Assembly (NCBI RefSeq): GCF_000423465.1
Contig: NZ_AUIA01000013.1
Span: forward strand, 62,001-126,000
Direction: 5' to 3'
DNA from: Propionicicella superfundia DSM 22317
Lineage (GTDB): Bacteria; Actinomycetota; Actinomycetes; Propionibacteriales; Propionibacteriaceae
DNA length: 64,000 nucleotides
Position numbers and translations under genes: made by a program. Shown piece after piece: positions 59,657 through 64,000 of the stretch. The notes under the pieces are model-generated. The model did not search any database and was not told the origin of the DNA. It saw nothing but the letters and a program-made list of their open reading frames with translations. Position 1 is the stretch's first letter, and the number at the start of each line of letters is the position of its first letter.

Positions 59657-61318
59657 TCAGGTCCACACGCGGGACGCCCGATCCCAGTCCAGGTGAAGAG
59701 TGCGGCCGCCGCACTCGACGTCCAGGCGACCGGCGGCCGCGAAGGGGCGGACCCAGGGATTGCGGTGCCGGCCTGCCGGATGCACCACCAGCCCGTGCGG
59801 CTCCGTCAGCGACCCCTCCGGGTTGAGCGAGTAGTGGCCCAGGTCGGCGAGGCGGAGGTGGAGGGCGTCGCGGTCGACGGACAGGCTCGAGGCCTTCAGC
59901 ATCCGGACGAAGTCGGTCAGCGAACTCGACTGGCTGCGGTCGCCCATCACGACCGCCCATCCGGTCACCGGCCCCCGCTGGGCCACCTCGTCGCGGGCCG
60001 ACAGCTCCAGCGGCGCCGCCGACAGCAACCCGAGGAAGGTGCCGCGCACCTGCGCCGCCATCCAGGTCCGCCCCAGTCTGGCCTCGTCGCAGCGGCTGAA
60101 CGGCACGATCACCTTCGAGCCCTCCCCGACATCGCGATGGCGCGTGTCGTACATCGCCAGCAGCACGTGTTCGTGCTGCCCCACCGAGGGCAGCAGCCCG
60201 CTGCCACGCGGCGCATCGGGTCGGCTCGGGTGGACGGACGTGATGTGGATGCCGCCCGGGAGCACCGCCTGCCAGGGGCGGGCGTCCCCGATCTGCCCCA
60301 CGCGATAGGACTGCACGCTCGACAGTTGGTAGTGCCGCGTCCGGAAGCTCGTGAACCGCGCCCGGGGGAACTGCGCGTCTCCGGTCGCCGGCAGCAGCCG
60401 GGTCAGGGGCGACGCGAACCGCTTCACCGGTGCCAGCGCCCGGTTGCCGGTCAGCGCCCACTTCCGGTAGCCGTGCGCCGACCACTTCACCGTCTCGGGA
60501 CACGTGTACGCGCCGATCTGCCATGCCAGCAGGCACGCCTGATCGACCTGGCCGCAGGTCTCGCGCTCGATGTCGGACGGGTTGAGGCCGAACGTGCTCC
60601 ACGACGTGGACGCCTGATCGTCGTAGGCGATCCGCTGCAGCACCGGCGGCAGGTCGTAGCCGCCTCCTGCGACGACGCGCGCGACCAGGGGGTCGGCGGC
60701 GTCGCGGACCGGCGTGTCCCGCAGCCAGGAGAGGATCGACCGCATCCCCGGATCGGGCGTGACCCGGGCCGCCGCCGGAGCGAAGTCCCCCTCGAAGCCG
60801 TACAGCGCGACATCCAGCAGGACGACGTCCAGCACCATCTTGGCGCGTTGCACGAGATCCTCGTCGGGGGCGCGATCGACGAGGACGACGAGGGTCGCGA
60901 GCACCTCGACGAGCGTCTGCGCCGTCAGCCACTCGCTCATGCCGAACCGGTAGCACCGGGAGAGCCAGGTGAGGATCCTGTGCTCGGCCTTGCGGGCGAG
61001 CTCGGCGCCGCGCACGCCGGAACTCACGAACTGCTCGGCGGGGAAGAACCGGCCCGCGAGGTAGGCGCAGGCGCTGTAGGACAGGGTGTGGCTCTCGGCC
61101 CAGTAGCGCACCGAGTCCGGGCCGGGCTCGTCCACCCAGTATTTGAAGCCGAGGATCGTCCGGCGTACCAGGCCGGCGTCCTCCAACGTCTCGTACCCCG
61201 CCGGGTCTCGCCACATGTCGTCCAGCAGGGTCAGCAGTCTCGCGTCCGAGCCGGCTCGCCGGGCCGCGACAAAGGCGAGTGTTCCCGGCAGCCTCACGGG
61301 TTCGGTGGGGGCAGCCAT
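59657..61318 (-). CDS. Large protein of unknown function, possibly an alpha/alpha-toroid fold
   Basis: 553 residues. I cannot name the family. The first half is helical with TILGFKYWVDEPGPDSVRYW, then AESHTLSYSACAYLAGRFFP and RCYRFGMSEWLTAQTLVEVL, the look of (alpha/alpha)6-toroid proteins such as polysaccharide lyases or hydrolases. The second half is beta-rich (SVQSYRVGQIGDARPWQAVL, GHYSLNPEGSL). No signal peptide. TACTTT about 10 nt before the ATG suggests a leaderless transcript. Carbohydrate processing is only a guess from fold impression. Confidence 0.55.
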   Translation of the reverse strand: MAAPTEPVRLPGTLAFVAARRAGSDARLLTLLDDMWRDPAGYETLEDAGLVRRTILGFKYWVDEPGPDSVRYWAESHTLSYSACAYLAGRFFPAEQFVSSGVRGAELARKAEHRILTWLSRCYRFGMSEWLTAQTLVEVLATLVVLVDRAPDEDLVQRAKMVLDVVLLDVALYGFEGDFAPAAARVTPDPGMRSILSWLRDTPVRDAADPLVARVVAGGGYDLPPVLQRIAYDDQASTSWSTFGLNPSDIERETCGQVDQACLLAWQIGAYTCPETVKWSAHGYRKWALTGNRALAPVKRFASPLTRLLPATGDAQFPRARFTSFRTRHYQLSSVQSYRVGQIGDARPWQAVLPGGIHITSVHPSRPDAPRGSGLLPSVGQHEHVLLAMYDTRHRDVGEGSKVIVPFSRCDEARLGRTWMAAQVRGTFLGLLSAAPLELSARDEVAQRGPVTGWAVVMGDRSQSSSLTDFVRMLKASSLSVDRDALHLRLADLGHYSLNPEGSLTEPHGLVVHPAGRHRNPWVRPFAAAGRLDVECGGRTLHLDWDRASRVWT

Positions 61319-61628
61319 CTTGGCACAAAAGTAGCCGCCCGGCCCACAGGGTCACAACCCATGCCAGCGGGCCGACCGCCGGAATCTCGAATCGGCAAAG
61401 GGCGATCGCCACCCGCCGAGGTCCGTGGGTCTCCCCGCGGTCACCCCGTCCGGGCGGTCCGAACGGTCCGGGGCAGCGGCCTCCCAGCCCACATATGAGC
61501 CGGCTCGATCGGGCCGTCTCGCTCCGGGGACGGCCGAACCTATACTCCGCGATATGGCGGCAGGGCGGTCGTTTCCGCTTGTCCGCAAAGGAATTGCTCA
61601 GCTTTTCCCCACAGTCAAAGGAGATCCC
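61319..61628 (+). promoter_or_regulatory. Divergent intergenic region with FGGY-kinase promoter
   Basis: 310 bp between divergent genes. TATACT at 61541-61546 is a good -10 box for the kinase gene, leaving an untranslated leader of about 75 nt that ends in AAAGGAGA before GTG 61629. I see no clear operator or riboswitch. Confidence 0.5.
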
Positions 61629-63146
61629 GTGGCCAAGGTCGTCATCGGTGTCGATGGTGGTACCACCGCAGTGAAGGCCGTCGCCTTCGACCTGTCCGGC
61701 AACATCGTCGCCTCGCACAAGGAAGGCGTCCCCGTCGAGTACGGCAAGGGGGGCGAGGCCGAACAGGACATGACTCTCATCTGGGAGGGCGTCGCCGCCT
61801 GCCTCAAGGGCGTCGCCGATGCGCTCCCCGCCGGGACGCAGGTCGTGTCCATCGGGCTCACGGGCCAGGGCGACGGCTGCTGGCTCGTCGGCACCGACGG
61901 CCGGCCCGTCCGCAAGGCCGCCATCTGGCTGGACGGGCGTGCGCCCGAACGCGTCGCGCAGTGGCTCGAGGACGGCAAGGCCGACGCCGTCCTGGAGGTC
62001 ACCGGGACGACGACCTTCCCCGGCCTCGCGCCGGTGCTGCTCGCCGAGTTCGCCGAGACCGAGCCCGAGTCCCTGGCGAACGCCGGCTGGCTCGCGTACT
62101 GCAAGGACTGGCTGCGCTACAACCTGACCGGCGTCATCGCCACCGACTACACCGAGGCGTCCCGCAACTTCCTGGACGTCCGCACGGTCGGCGGGTACTC
62201 GGCCGAGCTCGCCGAGAAGCTGGGGCTGAGCGACGCGTTCCGCCTCGTGCCCGAGATCCGTCCGGCACACGGCGACGGCGGCACCCTGACCGCCGCCGCG
62301 GCGGCGAAGACCGGGCTTCCCGAGGGGACGCCGGTCGGCATCGGCCAGATCGACGTGGCCGTGACCGGCGCCGGCCTGGGCGCCGTCGAGGACGGTCAGG
62401 GCTGGCTGATCCTGGGCACGACGGGCTTCGTCGGCGCGCTTCTCGGCTCGGTCGCCGAACGGCGCACCGATGTGTCGATGGTGCTCGCGACGGGCCAGGG
62501 CACACAGGTGCTGGAGTTCCTGCCGCCCATGACGGGCACGCCGAACCTCGACTGGATCCGCGACACGCTCGGCCTGTCCGACAAGGAATGGGACGAGATC
62601 GAGAAGCAGGCGCGTACGGTCCCGGCGGGTTCGGGCGGCGTGATCTACCTGCCCTATGCGTCCCCGGGCGGGGAGCGCGCGCCGTTCCTCGACACCAACG
62701 CGTCGGCCTCCTGGCTGGGCATGTCCATCACGACGAGCCCGGCGGAGATCCTGCGCTCGGTGTACGAGGGCGTCGCGTTCAGCCTGGTCGAGTGCGTTCG
62801 GACGCTGGAGCTCACCGGCGACCTCATCGTGTCCGGCGGCGGCTTCCGCTCCGACCTGGTGTGCCAGATCCTCGCCGACGCCACCGGGCAGACCGTGGTC
62901 CGGCAGGACGCTCCCGAGGCCGGCGCCCGCGGGGCAGCGGTCTACGCCCTGGTCACGGCCGGCGAGGCAGCGGATCTGACCTCGGCGGCCGGCATGCTCG
63001 CCTCCGATCTCACCTCGTTCGCACCCGACCCCGAGAACCTGGCGATCTACCAGAAGACCTTCGACGTGTACGTGGCGTCGCGCGAAGCCGTCCGGCCGGT
63101 GTGGCCCGCGATGCGGGCGCTGCGCTCGGCCTCGCAGGGCGAGTGA
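61629..63146 (+). CDS. FGGY-family sugar/polyol kinase
   Basis: 505 residues from GTG 61629 (AAAGGAG upstream). Actin-like ATPase fold: VVIGVDGGTTAVKAVAFDLS (phosphate 1), VSIGLTGQGDGCWLVGTDG, AAIWLDGRAPE, CKDWLRYNLTG, IGQIDVAVTGAGLGAVEDG and LIVSGGGFRSDLVCQILADA (adenosine). The TGQGDG text is closer to erythritol/xylulose-type kinases than to glycerol kinase. It phosphorylates a small sugar or polyol with ATP. The D-2-hydroxyacid dehydrogenase gene follows 14 bp later. Confidence 0.92.
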   Translation: MAKVVIGVDGGTTAVKAVAFDLSGNIVASHKEGVPVEYGKGGEAEQDMTLIWEGVAACLKGVADALPAGTQVVSIGLTGQGDGCWLVGTDGRPVRKAAIWLDGRAPERVAQWLEDGKADAVLEVTGTTTFPGLAPVLLAEFAETEPESLANAGWLAYCKDWLRYNLTGVIATDYTEASRNFLDVRTVGGYSAELAEKLGLSDAFRLVPEIRPAHGDGGTLTAAAAAKTGLPEGTPVGIGQIDVAVTGAGLGAVEDGQGWLILGTTGFVGALLGSVAERRTDVSMVLATGQGTQVLEFLPPMTGTPNLDWIRDTLGLSDKEWDEIEKQARTVPAGSGGVIYLPYASPGGERAPFLDTNASASWLGMSITTSPAEILRSVYEGVAFSLVECVRTLELTGDLIVSGGGFRSDLVCQILADATGQTVVRQDAPEAGARGAAVYALVTAGEAADLTSAAGMLASDLTSFAPDPENLAIYQKTFDVYVASREAVRPVWPAMRALRSASQGE

Positions 63147-63160
63147 GCGAAGGGACGACA

Positions 63161-64000
63161 GTGGTCAAGGTTCTGCTCGCCGGCGACGGGTTCGTCACGT
63201 CCGCCATCCTCCGTGCCGCCCTCGCGCGTCACGTCCCCGACGCCGAGACGGCGGAGCTGACGGGCCCCTGGCCCGACACCCCCCTCACCGACGTCGAGGA
63301 CGTGCGGGAGGCGGCCGGCGACCGTGACGAGCTCATCGCGGCGTTGCAGGGCGTGACCGTCGCGTTCTCGCACACCCATGGATTCACCCGGACGGTGATC
63401 GAGAACGCGCCGGACCTGCGCATGATCGTGATCTGCCGCGGCGGCCCGGTGAACGTGTCGATCCCGGCGGCGACCGAGCACGGCGTGCTCGTCACCCGCA
63501 CGCCCGGACGCAACGCGACGGCGACCACCGAGCACACGATCGCGATGATCCTGGCGGCCGTGCGGCAGGTCTCGCAGCGCGATGCGGAGCTCAAGGCCGG
63601 GATCTGGCGCGGCGACCTGTACCGCTACGACCTCGTCGGGCCGGAGGTGCGCGGCAAGACCGTCGGCCTCGTCGGCTACGGCGCGGTCGGGTCGCGGGTC
63701 GCAGCGATCCTGCAGGCGATGGGGGCCACGGTCGCGGTCTACGACCCGTTCCTCTCCCCCGGCCAGGTGGCCGAGGGCGTCGAGCTCGTCGGGTCGCTGG
63801 ACGACCTGCTGGGGCGGGCGGCGATCCTGTCCATCCATGCGCGCGAGACTCCCGACAACTACCACATGATCGGCGCCGCCCAGATCGCCCGGATGCCCGA
63901 GGGGTCGATCCTGGTCAACTGCGCGCGTGGCGGACTGCTCGACTACGACGCCCTGTGCGACGCACTCGACTCGGAGCACCTGTACGCGGCGGCGTGCGAC
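63161..64000 (+). CDS. D-isomer-specific 2-hydroxyacid dehydrogenase, cut by the window edge
   Basis: Reading frame from GTG 63161 (AAGGGAC upstream), open to the right edge; 280 residues seen. NAD-binding GLVGYGAVGSRVAAIL, then the catalytic Arg in LVNCARGGLLDYDAL and the substrate loop RGGPVNV after ICR. The family (phosphoglycerate dehydrogenase-like) reduces or oxidises 2-hydroxy acids. The Glu and His of the catalytic set lie beyond the edge. Next to an FGGY kinase it probably works in the same sugar-acid or polyol route. Confidence 0.9.
   Translation, partial: MVKVLLAGDGFVTSAILRAALARHVPDAETAELTGPWPDTPLTDVEDVREAAGDRDELIAALQGVTVAFSHTHGFTRTVIENAPDLRMIVICRGGPVNVSIPAATEHGVLVTRTPGRNATATTEHTIAMILAAVRQVSQRDAELKAGIWRGDLYRYDLVGPEVRGKTVGLVGYGAVGSRVAAILQAMGATVAVYDPFLSPGQVAEGVELVGSLDDLLGRAAILSIHARETPDNYHMIGAAQIARMPEGSILVNCARGGLLDYDALCDALDSEHLYAAACD

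Overview
The window is high-GC DNA (about 70% by eye) with frequent GTG starts, many 4-nt ATGA/GTGA gene overlaps and several promoters placed for leaderless transcripts. Together with actinobacterial families (DUF5318, DLW-39, DUF4913, a P1B ATPase followed by CsoR, an LAxTG-type wall-sorting signal) this points to an actinobacterium, probably Propionibacteriales or Micrococcales. I cannot place it more finely. A tRNA-Ala(TGC) gene at 33830-33902 (minus strand) divides the window: everything to its left is accessory (mobile or degraded mobile) DNA, and everything to its right looks like ordinary chromosome.

Left, 1-12900: a copper-handling island. It holds the end of one P1B ATPase, a second copper ATPase with an N-terminal cupredoxin and a C-terminal YHS domain, CsoR, two DUF305 proteins, Lgt and Lnt homologues, a small membrane protein, a YibE/F-like protein, a CxxC glutaredoxin-like protein, a CcdA-like membrane protein, a membrane-anchored redoxin, a SHOCT protein, a free HMA-type copper-binding protein and a truncated CDF exporter. 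Eight direct repeats of the form TCTTGAC-N4-TCTTGAC (11-bp period) lie in front of these transcription units. This is the layout expected of one OmpR/CopR-type response-regulator regulon whose regulator is not in the window. A separate CsoR-like operator lies before the ATPase.

12900-33900: a mosaic of mobile DNA. Two modules share the gene order tyrosine recombinase, small XRE-type HTH protein, large zinc-ribbon protein ending in a degraded tyrosine-recombinase fold; the first has lost most of its integrase. Around them lie a CmtR-CadA-CadD-LspA-thioredoxin operon, an IS256-family element inserted in a pre-existing 31-bp tandem repeat, a VirB4-like ATPase remnant, an ArsR-VOC-YwqK operon, NhaA, and a conjugation segment (VirD4/TraG-type coupling protein, SSB-like protein, DUF4913 protein). 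The segment ends with a serine recombinase preceded by about 140 nt of nested hairpins. The recombinase reading frame runs into the tRNA-Ala gene, the likely integration site.

Right, 33900-64000: DUF5318 and a class A penicillin-binding protein, two polyprenol-dependent-type membrane glycosyltransferases, a DEAD-box RNA helicase, and a glucitol-type PTS operon (PRD regulator, GutM, IIC, IIB/C, IIA, HPr-like domain, glycerol-1-phosphate-dehydrogenase-like enzyme). These are followed by an asparaginase and M20 peptidase pair, a permease plus TIGR03943 pair, a beta-propeller protein, an LAxTG-anchored surface protein, thiol peroxidase, dihydroxyacetone kinase subunits DhaK/DhaL, a 42-residue DLW-39 protein, a large unrecognised protein, and finally an FGGY sugar kinase with a D-2-hydroxyacid dehydrogenase cut by the window edge. 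The PTS, DhaKL and FGGY genes suggest uptake and phosphorylation of short polyols or their ketoses; the exact substrates cannot be read from sequence.
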